Source: Nitrincola lacisaponensis
GTDB taxonomy: Bacteria > Pseudomonadota > Gammaproteobacteria > Pseudomonadales > Balneatricaceae
DNA: 46,243 nt
Direction of reading: 5' to 3'
NCBI RefSeq assembly: GCF_000691225.1
Contig: NZ_JMSZ01000006.1
Span: 1 to 46,243 of the forward strand
The translations under genes were made by a program, and so were the position numbers. Positions 26,955 to 38,890 of the stretch are shown here, one piece after another. A model generated the notes under the pieces. The model saw only the letters and a program-made list of their open reading frames with translations. It searched no databases and had not been told where the DNA came from. The first letter of the stretch is position 1, and each line of letters begins with the position of its first letter.

Positions 26955-26964
26955 GCTCTGCGTT
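26942..26964. terminator. Perfect hairpin over the luxS stop codon
   Basis: A 10-bp perfect stem (26942-26951 with 26955-26964) has a three-base loop made of the end of luxS and its TAA. On the plus strand no T run follows. On the minus strand the stem is followed by TTTCTTTTTCC, so it has the form of an intrinsic terminator for the convergent GNAT gene, which ends 125 bases upstream, while giving luxS mRNA a stable 3' stem. Confidence 0.6.
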
Positions 26965-27088
26965 ACCAGAGAGTGCTCGTTTCATCCTGATACGGCACTC
27001 AGATCTCCTGTTGAATCGCGCTGAAGCGCTGAGGTGATTCATTATTCAGAATTTTAACAAATCATAAACAGAAAAAACAGAACTATTT

Positions 27089-27568
27089 CTAAATTTTCTT
27101 TTCCCAGAATTGCGCAACACCGGCTTCAGGATCCAACTGATAGGGTTTAAAGCCTAAACGGGTATAACTGGCCCTGGCTGGCTGGTTTCCTTCCAACACC
27201 TCCAAAGTCATCTTGCAGCACCCCAGGGAGCGGGCAAACGCTTCTGCTGCGTCAAATAATTGAGCAGCAATACCGCGTCCCCGATAGTCCCGGTTCACCA
27301 TCACATCATGAATATTCAGTAACGGCTTAGCAGAAAAAGTGGAAAAGCCTTCTACCGTATTCATCAAACCGACCGGACGCTCGGCATCATACGCAATAAA
27401 GCTGTGCAAATGAGGTCGGCTACTCATGGCTCCGATCAGACTTTTCTGCACCTGCTCCGACAAGGGAACGCCCCCTCCCATTGGATCACAGGCGTACTCA
27501 TTCAACAGCTGCACCAGCGCTTGCGCATGTTCCGTGCGGGTGAGATCTGCTTTTACAATTGCTATCAT
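27089..27568 (-). CDS. GNAT-family N-acetyltransferase
   Basis: A 159-residue cytoplasmic acetyltransferase. The acetyl-CoA pyrophosphate loop is VNRDYRGRGIAAQL (Q/RxxGxG/A), preceded by the beta-4 strand LLNIHDVMV and followed by ASYTRLGFKPY, the usual GNAT C-terminus. The substrate is unknown; the size and the N/ARASYTRLGF ending resemble small-molecule or amino-acid-type acetyltransferases. ATG 27568 has AAAGGA six bases upstream; the longer frame to 27658 runs over the radD start and is not used. It is divergent from radD. Confidence 0.88.
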   Translation of the reverse strand: MIAIVKADLTRTEHAQALVQLLNEYACDPMGGGVPLSEQVQKSLIGAMSSRPHLHSFIAYDAERPVGLMNTVEGFSTFSAKPLLNIHDVMVNRDYRGRGIAAQLFDAAEAFARSLGCCKMTLEVLEGNQPARASYTRLGFKPYQLDPEAGVAQFWEKKI

Positions 27569-27651
27569 TGTCTTTCCTTTGCAATATATGAAGAAGCGCC
27601 TTCTATCCAGGCCGAATATCCCAGGATAATACCCCGACCTCCAGGCCCTGA

Positions 27652-29385
27652 ATGTCAACGATCAGACTCCGAAACTATCAGCAGCAAGCCGTTGCTGCAA
27701 CACTGAATCACTTTCGCCACTCAAACGAGTCCGCACTGATCGTGCTGCCGACGGGAGCCGGGAAAAGCCTGGTGATTGCAGAACTGGCACGCTTGGCACG
27801 GCATCGCCTGTTAGTACTGACCCATGTACAGGAGCTGGTAGAACAAAACCATGCCAAATACACTGCGCTGGGTATGCAGGCCGGGCTCTTCTCTACCGGA
27901 CTGGGCAAGCATCAGACAGACTACGCCGTCACCTTTGCCAGCATTCAATCACTGGCCAGTCAGACAGAGCGTTTCACCCAGCCGTTCTCACTGGTCATTA
28001 TTGATGAATGTCATCGCGTCAGCCTGGATGAAAACAGCCAATACCAACAGGTGCTGCAACACCTCAGGCATTATAACCCCTCGCTGAAGTTGCTCGGCTT
28101 GACTGCAACACCCTATCGTCTCGGACAGGGTTGGATTTACCGCCGCGACTATCGTGGTTTTGTCCGCGAAACTGACCAGGCCATCTTTGAACACTGTATC
28201 TATGAGCTGCCCCTGAGTCATTTGATTCGGGAGGGGTATCTGACACCGCCCGTCTGCCAGGATGCAGCGGTGCATCATTATGATTTCAGCAGGCTGGAAC
28301 ATCCTGATGATAGCAGCCAGGCAGCTGCCGTTAATCAGTTGCTGCGCAAATACCCTCGCGTTACTCAGGCAATCTGTGAAGAGGTAATGACGCTCGCTCA
28401 GACACGTCGTGGCATCATGCTGTTTGCAGCCAGCGTCGAGCATGCCGAAGAAATACTCGGCTATCTACCCGGCACAGAAGCAGGCCTGATTACCGGGAAA
28501 ACAGAATCCCAACTGCGTGCTGACACGATTCAGGCATTCAAACAACAAAAACTGCGCTACCTGGTAAATGTCTCTGTGTTGACGACCGGCTTTGATGCTC
28601 CACATGTCGACCTCATTGCCATTCTGCGTCCCACCCGCTCTATCAGCCTGTACCAGCAAATGGCTGGACGCGGACTACGTCTCTACCCCGGCAAACAGGA
28701 CTGCCTGATCATCGACTATGCGGCTAACGGCTTTAACCTGTTCACTCCTGAAGTCGGCAGCCCAAAACCGGCTGCGGACACAGAGCCTGTACAGGTATTT
28801 TGTCCCGACTGCGGGTTTGCCAATACCTTTTGGGGACGTACTGATGATCAGGGACAGGTTACAGAGCACTTTGGTCGCCGATGCCAGGGATTAGTCGAAC
28901 AGGCAACACAAACAGAACAGTGCCGTTATCGCTTTCGCTTCAAGGAATGTCCTGCCTGCCAGCATGAAAATGACATAGCCGCACGACGTTGCGAACACTG
29001 TAACAAGACCCTGATAGATCCGGATGATCTGTTAAAACGGGCACTGTCCCTGAAAGATGCGCGAATTCTGCGCTGTGCAGGAGTGACCTGTGAAGTCGAT
29101 GCACACAAGCTGACACTCATCTATCATGATGAAGAGGGTGACACCCTCAAAGAGTCTTTTGATTTCACCCGACCTGGACAACGCCAGCGCTTCAATCAGG
29201 ATTTTGGCAGACGCTTGAGCCCGACACCCAGGTGTTTCACACATGCACAAGAGGTTCTCCTCTATGCCGGGCATCTGCGGCATCCAGACTTTGTCATCGC
29301 CAGGCGGCAGAAACACTACTGGAGAATTGAAGAGAAACTGTTTGATTATCAGGGCCGATACCGCAAAGCCTATGAACTACACTGA
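27652..29385 (+). CDS. radD: RadD-type SF2 helicase (YejH)
   Basis: A 577-residue superfamily 2 DNA-dependent ATPase, about the size of E. coli RadD, involved in repair of double-strand breaks and post-replication gaps. Walker A is PTGAGKS (residues 33-39), motif II is DECH, motif III is GLTATP, and motif VI is QMAGRGLR. The C-terminal third carries two CxxC zinc pairs (CPDCGF ... CPACQ, CEHC), as in RadD. No helicase partner gene is adjacent. It has weak AGG spacing before ATG 27652 and is divergent from the GNAT gene. Confidence 0.93.
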   Translation: MSTIRLRNYQQQAVAATLNHFRHSNESALIVLPTGAGKSLVIAELARLARHRLLVLTHVQELVEQNHAKYTALGMQAGLFSTGLGKHQTDYAVTFASIQSLASQTERFTQPFSLVIIDECHRVSLDENSQYQQVLQHLRHYNPSLKLLGLTATPYRLGQGWIYRRDYRGFVRETDQAIFEHCIYELPLSHLIREGYLTPPVCQDAAVHHYDFSRLEHPDDSSQAAAVNQLLRKYPRVTQAICEEVMTLAQTRRGIMLFAASVEHAEEILGYLPGTEAGLITGKTESQLRADTIQAFKQQKLRYLVNVSVLTTGFDAPHVDLIAILRPTRSISLYQQMAGRGLRLYPGKQDCLIIDYAANGFNLFTPEVGSPKPAADTEPVQVFCPDCGFANTFWGRTDDQGQVTEHFGRRCQGLVEQATQTEQCRYRFRFKECPACQHENDIAARRCEHCNKTLIDPDDLLKRALSLKDARILRCAGVTCEVDAHKLTLIYHDEEGDTLKESFDFTRPGQRQRFNQDFGRRLSPTPRCFTHAQEVLLYAGHLRHPDFVIARRQKHYWRIEEKLFDYQGRYRKAYELH

Positions 29386-29509
29386 AGTACAGCTGTTTTA
29401 TTGATGCATCGCAGTAGATTGACCGAAGATGAGTTGAATTCCAAGGCAACACGCGGGATCATTAGCCTTATTATAAAAATTGATAAGCGATCGGTTCGCG
29501 GAGATCCAT

Positions 29510-30499
29510 TTGTTCCGATATATGTATTCTTTGCTGCTGTGCCCTCACAGGATAGCTACTCTATTGCTATCCTGGTTGTGCTGCTCTGTTGTCTGGGCCA
29601 ACCAGGCAATTCTCCCGGTACCTGCAGCTGAACCTCAACCTCAAACACTGGTTCGCCTGGGAGATCAGCTGTTTCATGACACTCGCCTGTCTGCTGATAA
29701 CACCATTAGCTGCGCCAGCTGCCATGACCTGTCCCTTAATGGAGCCGATCGCAGGCCCTTCTCGGTGGGTGTCGGGGGTGCATTGGGACATATACGTGCT
29801 CCCAGCGTCTATAACAGTGTATTGAACCACGCACAATTCTGGGACGGCAGTGCCGCCGACCTGGAAAGCCAGGTGGATGGCCCCATTCATAATCCGGTTG
29901 AAATGGCAACGAACTGGGAGAGTGTTATCCTGAAACTGTCTCAAGATCCACTCATCACCCAAAAATTTAATGCCCATTTTCGCGATGGCATTACTGCAGA
30001 CAATATTCGCCAAGCCCTGGCGGCCTTCCAGCGTACCCTGGTATTGACAGACTCACCCTTTGATCGCTGGCTGGCGGGTGACAGTGATGCCCTGACTGCT
30101 GAACAACAGCGAGGCTATCAGCAATTTCGCAATTATGGTTGTATCAGCTGCCATCAGGGAGCCAATGTTGGCGGTAATATGTTCGCTCGCATGGGCTCAC
30201 TGGAAAACTATTTTATCTTGAAAGGCGATGCCATTACTGAGGCTGATCTGGGACGCTTTAACGTCACTGGCCAGGCACACCACCGCTATGTATTCAAAGT
30301 GCCCGGATTACGCACAGCTGCGCTGAACAGCTTTTTCTTTCATGATTCCAGTGCCAGCTCACTGGAAGAAGCGATCGAGATAATGGCCCGTTTTCAATTA
30401 GGGCGTGAGATGCCGACAGAACATACCCGTGAGATTGCCGCATTTATTCGCTCCCTGACCGGTCAGCATCCACGACTGACACACCAGGAGCAGCAATAA
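29510..30499 (+). CDS. Di-heme cytochrome c peroxidase
   Basis: About 329 residues, periplasmic. A signal-like N-terminus (LLLSWLCCSVVWA) is followed by two heme-c motifs, CASCH and CISCH, in the CCP/MauG fold. Further family blocks are FSVGVGGALGHIRAPSVYN, FWDGSAADLESQ and VPGLRTAALNSFFFHD. It reduces hydrogen peroxide with electrons from small c-type cytochromes. The start is uncertain: TTG 29510 has GGAG six bases upstream, and ATG 29522 is in frame but poorly spaced. Its TAA overlaps the ATG of a membrane GGDEF-EAL sensor by one base, so the two are translated together. Confidence 0.9.
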   Translation: MFRYMYSLLLCPHRIATLLLSWLCCSVVWANQAILPVPAAEPQPQTLVRLGDQLFHDTRLSADNTISCASCHDLSLNGADRRPFSVGVGGALGHIRAPSVYNSVLNHAQFWDGSAADLESQVDGPIHNPVEMATNWESVILKLSQDPLITQKFNAHFRDGITADNIRQALAAFQRTLVLTDSPFDRWLAGDSDALTAEQQRGYQQFRNYGCISCHQGANVGGNMFARMGSLENYFILKGDAITEADLGRFNVTGQAHHRYVFKVPGLRTAALNSFFFHDSSASSLEEAIEIMARFQLGREMPTEHTREIAAFIRSLTGQHPRLTHQEQQ

Positions 30500-33400
30500 T
30501 GCAATCCCTGGCACGCCCCTTCTCTATTCTGCTGGCGCTGACCGTCGTCTTGCTGATTGCATTGTTTTTTCAGACACGCTCTATCAGCACCCTCGAACAC
30601 ACACAACGCCTCGACAGTTTCCTGCAGCTGAGAGAGCTGGATGCACAACTGGATGAGCAGACCTTACTGATCTCAACCGGCGTTCAAAACCAGTATGACA
30701 CTCAGGTTCAATACCGCCGGGCGCTGGATAGACTATTGGAAAATCTGCTGGATGATCAAAGTCGCTTTCACCAGGGGCTGGATTCAGAATCACTGGCACT
30801 TCTGCGCCAATATCAACAGGCGCAACAGGACAAAGCAACATTCACGGAGGAGATCAAGCACTATGCCGCGCTGATCCGCAATGCGCTGCTGTATATGCCG
30901 CAGCTGGTCCAGGAACTGCGCCAGGAGGAACACCCGCAGCGAGATGACAGCGCCCGGGTCATGAGTCAGCTTTTTCGTTACCACCTGTTTCCGGATCAAC
31001 GTGCTCTGGAACAGCTTTACGAAACTGTTGCAGAGTTTCAAAACACACTGGAAGATGAACATCCGGCCCTGCTGGCCTTTGCCCATCAGGCCAGCAGCAA
31101 CCTGCGTCACCTGGATAGCCTGCACCGCTACCGTGATGGTTTCAATCAAATTGATACCCGCAGTCTGTTACGATCACTGGAAACCAGCTACCAGCGTCAC
31201 TATCACAAACGTTCGCGCCATGCTGAAGCCTTCACCCTGACGTTACTGCTATTGAGCAGTCTTCTGATGCTATTGCTGGGCGGTATGTTCCAGCGACTGC
31301 ATCAGCTGAATCATCGTTCTGAACAGGCCCGAACCCGACTGCAGGATGCCGTCAACAGTCTTTCTGAAGCCTTTGCCCTGTTTGATCGTCATGGGCAGCT
31401 GGTACTCTATAACAAACGCTGGCTTGAATTTTATCCCTGGCTCAAAGACGCAGAAACGCTGGACTGGAGTCACCAACAAGCACTGAACGAGGCTGCAGGC
31501 ATCACCACCTCCGTCAGTATTCAGACGCCGCTTGATACAACACAAAACTATCTGGAACACACCCCGGATGGCCGCTGGTATCAGGCCAGCAACAACCCGA
31601 CAGCAGAGGGCGGTATTGCCAGTGTCCGAACCAATATCACCGAAACTCAACAGACACACCTGCGCTTGCGTCAATTAGGCCGAGCACTGGAACAAAGCCC
31701 CAGTGCAGTGATGATTACCGACACCCAGGGCATCATTGAGTATATCAATCCGAAGCTGTCAGAAATGACAGGCTATGATTCAAAAGAGCTACTTGGACAA
31801 AATAACAGCATTCTCAAGTCTGGTGAGATGCCAGCAGGCCTGTTCGCTGAGATGTGGCAGCAACTGCGTGACGGACAAACCTGGTCCGGACAGCTGCTGA
31901 ACCGTAAGAAAGATGGTTCACTCTTCTGGGATTCCACCTCCATTTCACCCTTACGTGATGACAGTGGAGTGATCAGCCACTTTATTGCGGTGAAAGAAGA
32001 TATTACTGAACGACTCCGTGCAGAAGAACAGCTTCGCATGGTCGCTGCAGTCTTCGAAACCAGCAACGAAGCCATCATGATTGCAGACCAGCAAGGACGC
32101 ATCAAAGTCGTCAATGCGGCCTTTGAACGTATTACCGGCTATGCTGCTCATGAAGTCCAGGGACACAACCCAAGCCTGCTCAGTTCCGGACGCCATGACC
32201 GGATTTTTTATGAGCAGATGTGGGATAGCCTGATCAGACAAGGAAACTGGTCCGGTGAGATCTGGAACCGGCGCAAGGATGGCAGTGTCTATCCGGAGTG
32301 GCTCTCCATTTCAGCACTGCATGATGAAGAGGGTCAGATTACCGAGTTTGTCTCAGTCTTCTCCGACATCACCAGTCGCAAGGAGGCTGAAGCGCATATC
32401 CGCCATCAGGCCTATTACGACGCACTGACCCAATTACCTAACCGCAGCTTGCTGCTGGACCGACTGGCAGTGGCTATCCATACCGCTGAGCGGGACCAGC
32501 AGACCCTTTCGGTCCTGTTTATCGACCTGGACCGCTTCAAGTATGTCAATGATACCCTGGGGCATGAATACGGTGATGAATTACTGGTTCAGGTCGCCCG
32601 ACGCCTCGGCAACTGTGTCCGTGAAAGTGATACGGTCGCACGCTTCGGCGGTGACGAGTTTGTGATTCTGCTGCATAACATCCATTCTGACCGGGATGCC
32701 GCATTGGTGGCAGAAAAAATCATCCGGCGTTTGTCTGATCCCTTTACGCTGGCGGGGCGCGAAATTGTCATCGGTGCCAGCATCGGCCTGGCGATGTTCC
32801 CCGGCGAGTCAGATGACCCGGATACCCTGTTGCGCAATGCCGACCTGGCCATGTACCGGGCCAAACAGACCGGACGCAACCGCTTTCAGTTTTTCACCAA
32901 CAGTCTGCAGGAACATGCCAACAATCTGATGGAGATGGAACAGGATCTGCGGCTGGCCTTGGAACAGAATCAGCTGGAAATTTACTATCAGCCGTTGGTA
33001 CGTGCACAATCCGGCCGGGTCACAGGTGTCGAGGCATTGTTACGCTGGCATCACCCTACCCAGGGCATGATTCCCCCCGATCAGTTTATCCCCCTGGCTG
33101 AAGACACAGGATTAATTGGCCCTATTGGACAGTGGATACTGGAAACTGCCTGTCGTCAGGTCAGTCAGTGGCACCAGCAAGGTCTGAAATTCTACCTGTC
33201 AGTCAACATCTCCGGCCGCCAACGTGATCTCGGACTGGATGCCGAGTTGCTCAGCAGCATTCTGGAACGTACAGAACTGGCCGCAGGCCAGTTGGTACTG
33301 GAGATTACGGAAGGTATGCTGCTGGATAACAGCGACGAGACAATCGCCTGGCTACAATCCTTTTGCGATCTGGGCATACATCTGGCAATTGACGACTTTG

Positions 33401-33711
33401 GAACCGGCTACTCGTCACTCAGCTATCTGAAGCGCTTCCCGATCGACACTTTGAAAATCGACCGCGAGTTCATTCGGGAGCTGACGCTGGATAATGAAGA
33501 CGCCCTGCTGGTTGAAGCAATCATTTCCATGGCACGCAGTCTGAAACTGCGATTGATTGCTGAAGGCGTGGAAACAGCGGAACAGCGCAGCGCACTGTTC
33601 CGGCTGGGATGTGAATACCTGCAAGGCTACCATTTCAGCAGGCCTTTACCCGCAGATCAACTGGTCAACTGGATACAGGCATATCAGCCTGAACGCCTGA
33701 CTTTGCGTTAA
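30499..33711 (+). CDS. Membrane sensor PAS-PAS-PAS-GGDEF-EAL
   Basis: A 1070-residue protein. TM1 is at about 7-24. An all-helical periplasmic domain of about 220 residues follows, rich in Leu, Gln and Arg, resembling the DAHL type (tentative). TM2 is near 248-268. Then come three PAS segments (about 290-385, 395-510, 515-635). The GGDEF domain (about 640-800) has an intact FGGDEF and an RESD inhibitory site. The EAL domain (about 810-1065) is intact ([25 protein letters not shown]). It can both make and degrade c-di-GMP. The ATG shares one base with the peroxidase stop (TAATG) and has GGAG nine bases upstream. Its 3' end overlaps the convergent SulP gene by 47 bases. Confidence 0.9.
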   Translation: MQSLARPFSILLALTVVLLIALFFQTRSISTLEHTQRLDSFLQLRELDAQLDEQTLLISTGVQNQYDTQVQYRRALDRLLENLLDDQSRFHQGLDSESLALLRQYQQAQQDKATFTEEIKHYAALIRNALLYMPQLVQELRQEEHPQRDDSARVMSQLFRYHLFPDQRALEQLYETVAEFQNTLEDEHPALLAFAHQASSNLRHLDSLHRYRDGFNQIDTRSLLRSLETSYQRHYHKRSRHAEAFTLTLLLLSSLLMLLLGGMFQRLHQLNHRSEQARTRLQDAVNSLSEAFALFDRHGQLVLYNKRWLEFYPWLKDAETLDWSHQQALNEAAGITTSVSIQTPLDTTQNYLEHTPDGRWYQASNNPTAEGGIASVRTNITETQQTHLRLRQLGRALEQSPSAVMITDTQGIIEYINPKLSEMTGYDSKELLGQNNSILKSGEMPAGLFAEMWQQLRDGQTWSGQLLNRKKDGSLFWDSTSISPLRDDSGVISHFIAVKEDITERLRAEEQLRMVAAVFETSNEAIMIADQQGRIKVVNAAFERITGYAAHEVQGHNPSLLSSGRHDRIFYEQMWDSLIRQGNWSGEIWNRRKDGSVYPEWLSISALHDEEGQITEFVSVFSDITSRKEAEAHIRHQAYYDALTQLPNRSLLLDRLAVAIHTAERDQQTLSVLFIDLDRFKYVNDTLGHEYGDELLVQVARRLGNCVRESDTVARFGGDEFVILLHNIHSDRDAALVAEKIIRRLSDPFTLAGREIVIGASIGLAMFPGESDDPDTLLRNADLAMYRAKQTGRNRFQFFTNSLQEHANNLMEMEQDLRLALEQNQLEIYYQPLVRAQSGRVTGVEALLRWHHPTQGMIPPDQFIPLAEDTGLIGPIGQWILETACRQVSQWHQQGLKFYLSVNISGRQRDLGLDAELLSSILERTELAAGQLVLEITEGMLLDNSDETIAWLQSFCDLGIHLAIDDFGTGYSSLSYLKRFPIDTLKIDREFIRELTLDNEDALLVEAIISMARSLKLRLIAEGVETAEQRSALFRLGCEYLQGYHFSRPLPADQLVNWIQAYQPERLTLR

Positions 33712-35419
33712 GGCTGTTGAGTGCTTCTTCCAGGGTAGCAGTAAAGCTCAGGCAATCGGTTGGCTGAATACCGGCGCGGGCCATTGCCCGTAGCGGCTGG
33801 AACTGCAAATCGGCCACCACCAGTTGCAACTGCTGTTCAGCACAGAAACGACTGAAACGATCAAACCCGTTGATCCCTCCAGCATCGAGCAGCGGCACAC
33901 CGTCCATATACAACACTACACCACGACGCCCTGCGACCTGCTCGGCCAACTCATCAAATACCCGCTCAGCCGCCGCAAAAAACAGTGGGCCGGAGAGCTT
34001 CAGAACCACCCAGCCTTCGGGTAAACCTTGCGGTACATGTTTACGCTGCGCAGAAACATCCTGAAAACGCGTCATGCCCGCCAGATCACGCATAAACAAC
34101 AAAGAGGCCATGACGATACCGACTGAAATCGCCAACACCATATCGAACAGCACAGTTAACGACATGCAGGTCAGGAGTACCAGTATGTCACCGACGGGAG
34201 CGCGCTTCAGCAACGCAACCACCTTATGAGCTTCACTCATATTCCAGGCCACCATGACCAACAAGGCTGCCATACTGGCCATAGGCAGCCAGGACAACCA
34301 GGGCGCCAGTACCAGCAACCCGGCCAAGACCACCAGAGCATGAATCATTGATGACAGAGGCGAACGAGCACCTGCTTTGTAATTGGTGGCTGAGCGTGCT
34401 ATCGCTGCGGTCGCTGTAATGCCGCCAAAAAATGGCGCCGCCAGATTGCCAATCCCCTGCCCCAGCAATTCACCATTGGCATGGTGACGCCGACCACTCA
34501 TGCCATCCAGAACTACAGCGCAAAGCAGTGACTCGATAGCCCCAAGCATCGCAATTGAAAATGCAGCCGGCAACAACTCACGCATCATTGCCCAGGACCA
34601 TTCCAGAGGCATACCATCCGGCCCGGGCTGACGCCAGGGCCATTCAAAACTGGGCAAGAAAGGCGGAATGCCCTTTCCTTGAGTACCATCCGGCAGTTCA
34701 TAGCTGAAACGACTGCCAATCGTATCCACATCCAGCCCCATCTGAATCAGCAGCCAGGCCAGAAAGGTACCACCAAGCAAAGCGGGCAAATGCCCGGGTA
34801 CTGGCAATTTTAATCGTGGCCAGAAAATCAGTACCAGGAGTGTCAGCAATGCCACTGCCGTATTTGCCCAATTCAGCTGTGGCAAGGCGGCTATCAGCAT
34901 CCACAAACGCTCAATAAAGCTTTCCGGGATAGATGCCAGCTGCAAACCAAAGAAATCGCGCAACTGCAGCACTGCAATCACGATAGCAATGCCGGAGGTA
35001 AAGCCCAGCGTGACCGACTCCGGAATATATTCAATCAGACGCCCCAGCCGGGCAAGGGCCAGCGCCACCAGAATCACTCCTGACATCAGCGTTGCCACCA
35101 ACAACCCACCGAGGCCAAAGGATTGAGTCACCGGATAGAGGATTACCACGAAGGCAGCGGTTGGTCCGGAAATGCTATAACGAGAACCACCCGTCAACGC
35201 GATCAGGAAACCGGCAATAATGGCGGTATACAAGCCATACTCCGGCTTGACACCACTGGCTATCGCCAGCGCCATGGCCAGTGGAATGGCAATAATCCCA
35301 ACCGTGACACCGGCTGTCAGATCGCCAGCAAAATCCCGACGACTATAGCCTTCGCGAAAGGTTTCCCGCAACGCACTGGCAACACCCAGCGAATGCAGGC
35401 GCGCACGTGATGAGCTCAT
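33665..35419 (-). CDS. SulP-family anion transporter with STAS domain
   Basis: A 584-residue inner-membrane transporter. About 12 membrane segments lie in residues 30-430, with the SLC26/SulP signatures [25 protein letters not shown] and [16 protein letters not shown]-terminal cytoplasmic STAS domain follows (about 450-560; [16 protein letters not shown]). The 584 residues and architecture resemble DauA/YchM, which carries succinate and other dicarboxylates, but bicarbonate or sulfate carriers share the fold, so the substrate is open. The stop lies 47 bases inside the convergent sensor gene. Confidence 0.9.
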   Translation of the reverse strand: MSSSRARLHSLGVASALRETFREGYSRRDFAGDLTAGVTVGIIAIPLAMALAIASGVKPEYGLYTAIIAGFLIALTGGSRYSISGPTAAFVVILYPVTQSFGLGGLLVATLMSGVILVALALARLGRLIEYIPESVTLGFTSGIAIVIAVLQLRDFFGLQLASIPESFIERLWMLIAALPQLNWANTAVALLTLLVLIFWPRLKLPVPGHLPALLGGTFLAWLLIQMGLDVDTIGSRFSYELPDGTQGKGIPPFLPSFEWPWRQPGPDGMPLEWSWAMMRELLPAAFSIAMLGAIESLLCAVVLDGMSGRRHHANGELLGQGIGNLAAPFFGGITATAAIARSATNYKAGARSPLSSMIHALVVLAGLLVLAPWLSWLPMASMAALLVMVAWNMSEAHKVVALLKRAPVGDILVLLTCMSLTVLFDMVLAISVGIVMASLLFMRDLAGMTRFQDVSAQRKHVPQGLPEGWVVLKLSGPLFFAAAERVFDELAEQVAGRRGVVLYMDGVPLLDAGGINGFDRFSRFCAEQQLQLVVADLQFQPLRAMARAGIQPTDCLSFTATLEEALNSLNAKSGVQADMPVSS

Positions 35420-35647
35420 GAGCCTACCTTATCTATAACCAAATATTATTTATTGTTCGCTTTAATTATAAGAAATGACTATAACGCCGAGTCGACATCT
35501 GTACAATGGTCAACCAATTAAACCTTGGTGTGAGAGATGAGCTTTTTCGTTCACTTTGGGGAACTCAACACGCTGAGCGGTTTCCAAATGACCAACAAAT
35601 CCTTACACTTTACACCCTTCACGACTGGATCTATCCGAGGTGCTTGC

Positions 35648-35848
35648 ATGCGTCTAGCCGAAATTGAAATGATTATGCTGAATGTGGGCCTGGCAGGCTT
35701 CGCTGCGTTTATTTTCTTCATCATCTATGACCTGGCCAAAAAATCCAAAGCGGGCAAGTTTGGTACGTTCATTCTGTTCTTTGCTCTGGGTATGGGCCTG
35801 GCCGTTTTTCTCCTGAAAAATCTGATCGTTTACCTGCTGGATATTTGA
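35648..35848 (+). CDS. DUF2788 small membrane protein
   Basis: A 66-residue protein with two membrane segments (about 10-28 and 40-63) joined by a short basic loop, DLAKKSKAGKFGTF, characteristic of DUF2788 proteins of gammaproteobacteria. Function unknown. I chose ATG 35648 because GAGG lies seven bases upstream and the family start fits; an open frame to 35537 adds 37 residues of unlikely composition. It is followed by kdsA after 104 bases on the same strand. Confidence 0.82.
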   Translation: MRLAEIEMIMLNVGLAGFAAFIFFIIYDLAKKSKAGKFGTFILFFALGMGLAVFLLKNLIVYLLDI

Positions 35849-35910
35849 TCAACAACAGACAGTTTTCAGCCGATTATATTCGTCATCACAGGAAGACTTG
35901 TCGCTCATAG

Positions 35911-36801
<891 letters not shown>

Positions 36802-36815
36802 AACGGACGCTGCAC

Positions 36816-38858
36816 ATGGACGATATCCGTACAACACTTCAGGTGGGTGCTGTGGTCGGACCGGAGCGACATCGCTTCCGCTTGCAGTCAGAGCTGAGAT
36901 CACACCCTTACGGCATGCTATGGAAAGCAGAAGACCTGGCGTCCTCCGGGCGCCCTGAAGTCACACTGCTGTTTTTACCCGAAGTACTCTGCCGTCAGCC
37001 GGAATTTGTCGAACGGTTACGCAAATGGGTCATTCTCAGCCGTAAATGCAAACATCCCCATGCCCTGGATTGCTACGGCCTGTTTTCCTTCAAAGGTAGT
37101 GCCTTCCTTGCATTTGAACCACTGGATGGCCTGACCCTGGCAGATATGCTGCAACAGGGTCAGACCAGCAAGCTGAAACCGGAGCAGAAACAGGGATTGC
37201 TGATCCAGTCAGGTAAAGCCATTGATGCCTTTCACCGGGAAACCCGAAAAGATCATGCCAGTCTGTCCCCCGAACTGATTTTTATCAGCACCGGACGCGG
37301 CGTCAGAGTCATGATGATCGGCTGGCGTCACCTGGTCGAAGACTATCTGGATTTAATGCAGGACCCACCTGGATACCCTCAGTACCAAGCCCCGGAAGGG
37401 TTTGACCCGCAGCCAACCAGCATCCGCTCCGATGTCTATGCATTTGCTGCCATCATCTATCACCTTTATGCCGGAAAACCGGCGTTCAGTCCCCAGGATG
37501 ATGAAAAAGCACGCTATCAGCGCGAACTGAAAGCGCCGGCAGGGCTGGATGCTCGCCAATGGCAACACTTGCAACAGGCACTCAGCCCGGATCAGCAAGC
37601 ACGTCCCTCCAGCGTACTGGAATTACTCAAACAACTCTATCTGGAACAGGCGGCAGAAGCTGAAAACGAACTGGCCACCCCATCAGAGGTCCAGCTGAGC
37701 TCTATCAGCCAGAGCCCTCTTGGCAGGTCAATTGCTGCATTCCAGCAACGCCTGGCACCCTGGCTGGCATCACCTAAATTACACTGGCTGCACCGTATTC
37801 CGTTTCGTCGGCTGATACTGCCTGGAGTGTTTTTTTTCGGTTTACTGACAGGTTTGTTGCTCAGCATTCCCTTGCGTCCGGATATCTCGGCCTATGAAAC
37901 AGAACGGCTACGCCTGCTGGCCGAAATTGAAGCCCTGAACAGTCCTGTGACGAGTCAGACATTGACTCACACTGACCCGGCTGAAGACGTGCTGGTCGAC
38001 CCTTTCAGTGAACATACCACTGAGGAGTCTCCAGAATCCCCCTCTACGGATGAACAACCGGCCATAACAGCTGCACAGCACACCGAGCGCGAAACGCTTG
38101 AGGGTGGCAACAGTCTGATGCGATTCAGAGATCACTTTGGCGATTCAGGCTTTGCACCCTTGATGCAGGCACTGCCCCCCGGTGAGTTTTTGATGGGCGA
38201 CCTCAATCGTATGGGTGATGATAATGAACGCCCGGTACGCACCATCACCTTTGACTATGCCTTTGCGCTCGGTGTTCATGAAGTCACTTTTGCAGAATAT
38301 GATCAGTTTGCCACCGCTACCGGCCGCCCCTTGCCTGATGATGCAGGCTGGGGTCGAGGACAACGCCCGGTAATCAATGTCAGTTGGGAAGATGCCCGCG
38401 ACTATACACGCTGGCTGGCTGATGTCACAGGAGAACCCTATCGCTTGCCTACCGAAGCAGAATGGGAGTACACCGCACGTGCAGGAACCATTTCAGCCTG
38501 GTGGTGGGGCAATGAACTTATCCCTGCCATGGCGGTCTGTGATGGGTGCGGTACACAATGGGATGGACAGCAAACAGCCCCTGTCGGACAACTGCCTGCC
38601 AACCCCTGGGGATTTATGGATATGCACGGCAATGTCGATGAATGGGTGCAGGACTGCTACAGTGATCACTATGGTCAGGCACCGGAAGATGGCTCAGCCG
38701 TTCTGTCGGGTGACTGTCAACTGAGAGTCATGCGTGGTGGTTCCTGGTTTGATATACCCCGCGTCATACGTTCATCCAGTCGCTACCGTCACACAATCGA
38801 TTCTCGCCGTAACACCTGGGGCTTTCGTGTTGCAGTTGATCTGCCAGATGGCCACTGA
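36816..38858 (+). CDS. Pseudokinase-TM-FGE/SUMF-like fusion protein
   Basis: A 680-residue protein. Residues about 20-280 have the Ser/Thr kinase fold outline, with a clear C-lobe (YQAPEGF, SIRSDVYAFAAIIYHLYAGKPAF). The catalytic sites are lost: no Lys in the VAIK position (VTLLFL), HASLSPEL for HRDLKPEN, and MMIGW for the DFG region. One membrane segment lies at about 332-352. Residues about 465-675 form an FGE-sulfatase/SUMF1-like domain (GEFLMGD, VSWEDARDYTRWL, PTEAEWEYTARAG, NVDEWVQDC, RGGSW ... GFRVA) that should face the periplasm. The paired catalytic cysteines of true formylglycine-generating enzyme after RGGS are absent (RGGSWFDIPRVIRSSSRYR), so activity is doubtful. It sits between kdsA and a secreted DUF4139 protein, all closely spaced. 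Confidence 0.85.
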   Translation: MDDIRTTLQVGAVVGPERHRFRLQSELRSHPYGMLWKAEDLASSGRPEVTLLFLPEVLCRQPEFVERLRKWVILSRKCKHPHALDCYGLFSFKGSAFLAFEPLDGLTLADMLQQGQTSKLKPEQKQGLLIQSGKAIDAFHRETRKDHASLSPELIFISTGRGVRVMMIGWRHLVEDYLDLMQDPPGYPQYQAPEGFDPQPTSIRSDVYAFAAIIYHLYAGKPAFSPQDDEKARYQRELKAPAGLDARQWQHLQQALSPDQQARPSSVLELLKQLYLEQAAEAENELATPSEVQLSSISQSPLGRSIAAFQQRLAPWLASPKLHWLHRIPFRRLILPGVFFFGLLTGLLLSIPLRPDISAYETERLRLLAEIEALNSPVTSQTLTHTDPAEDVLVDPFSEHTTEESPESPSTDEQPAITAAQHTERETLEGGNSLMRFRDHFGDSGFAPLMQALPPGEFLMGDLNRMGDDNERPVRTITFDYAFALGVHEVTFAEYDQFATATGRPLPDDAGWGRGQRPVINVSWEDARDYTRWLADVTGEPYRLPTEAEWEYTARAGTISAWWWGNELIPAMAVCDGCGTQWDGQQTAPVGQLPANPWGFMDMHGNVDEWVQDCYSDHYGQAPEDGSAVLSGDCQLRVMRGGSWFDIPRVIRSSSRYRHTIDSRRNTWGFRVAVDLPDGH

Positions 38859-38890
38859 TATGGATACCTAACACTCACAGGAGCCTTGTG

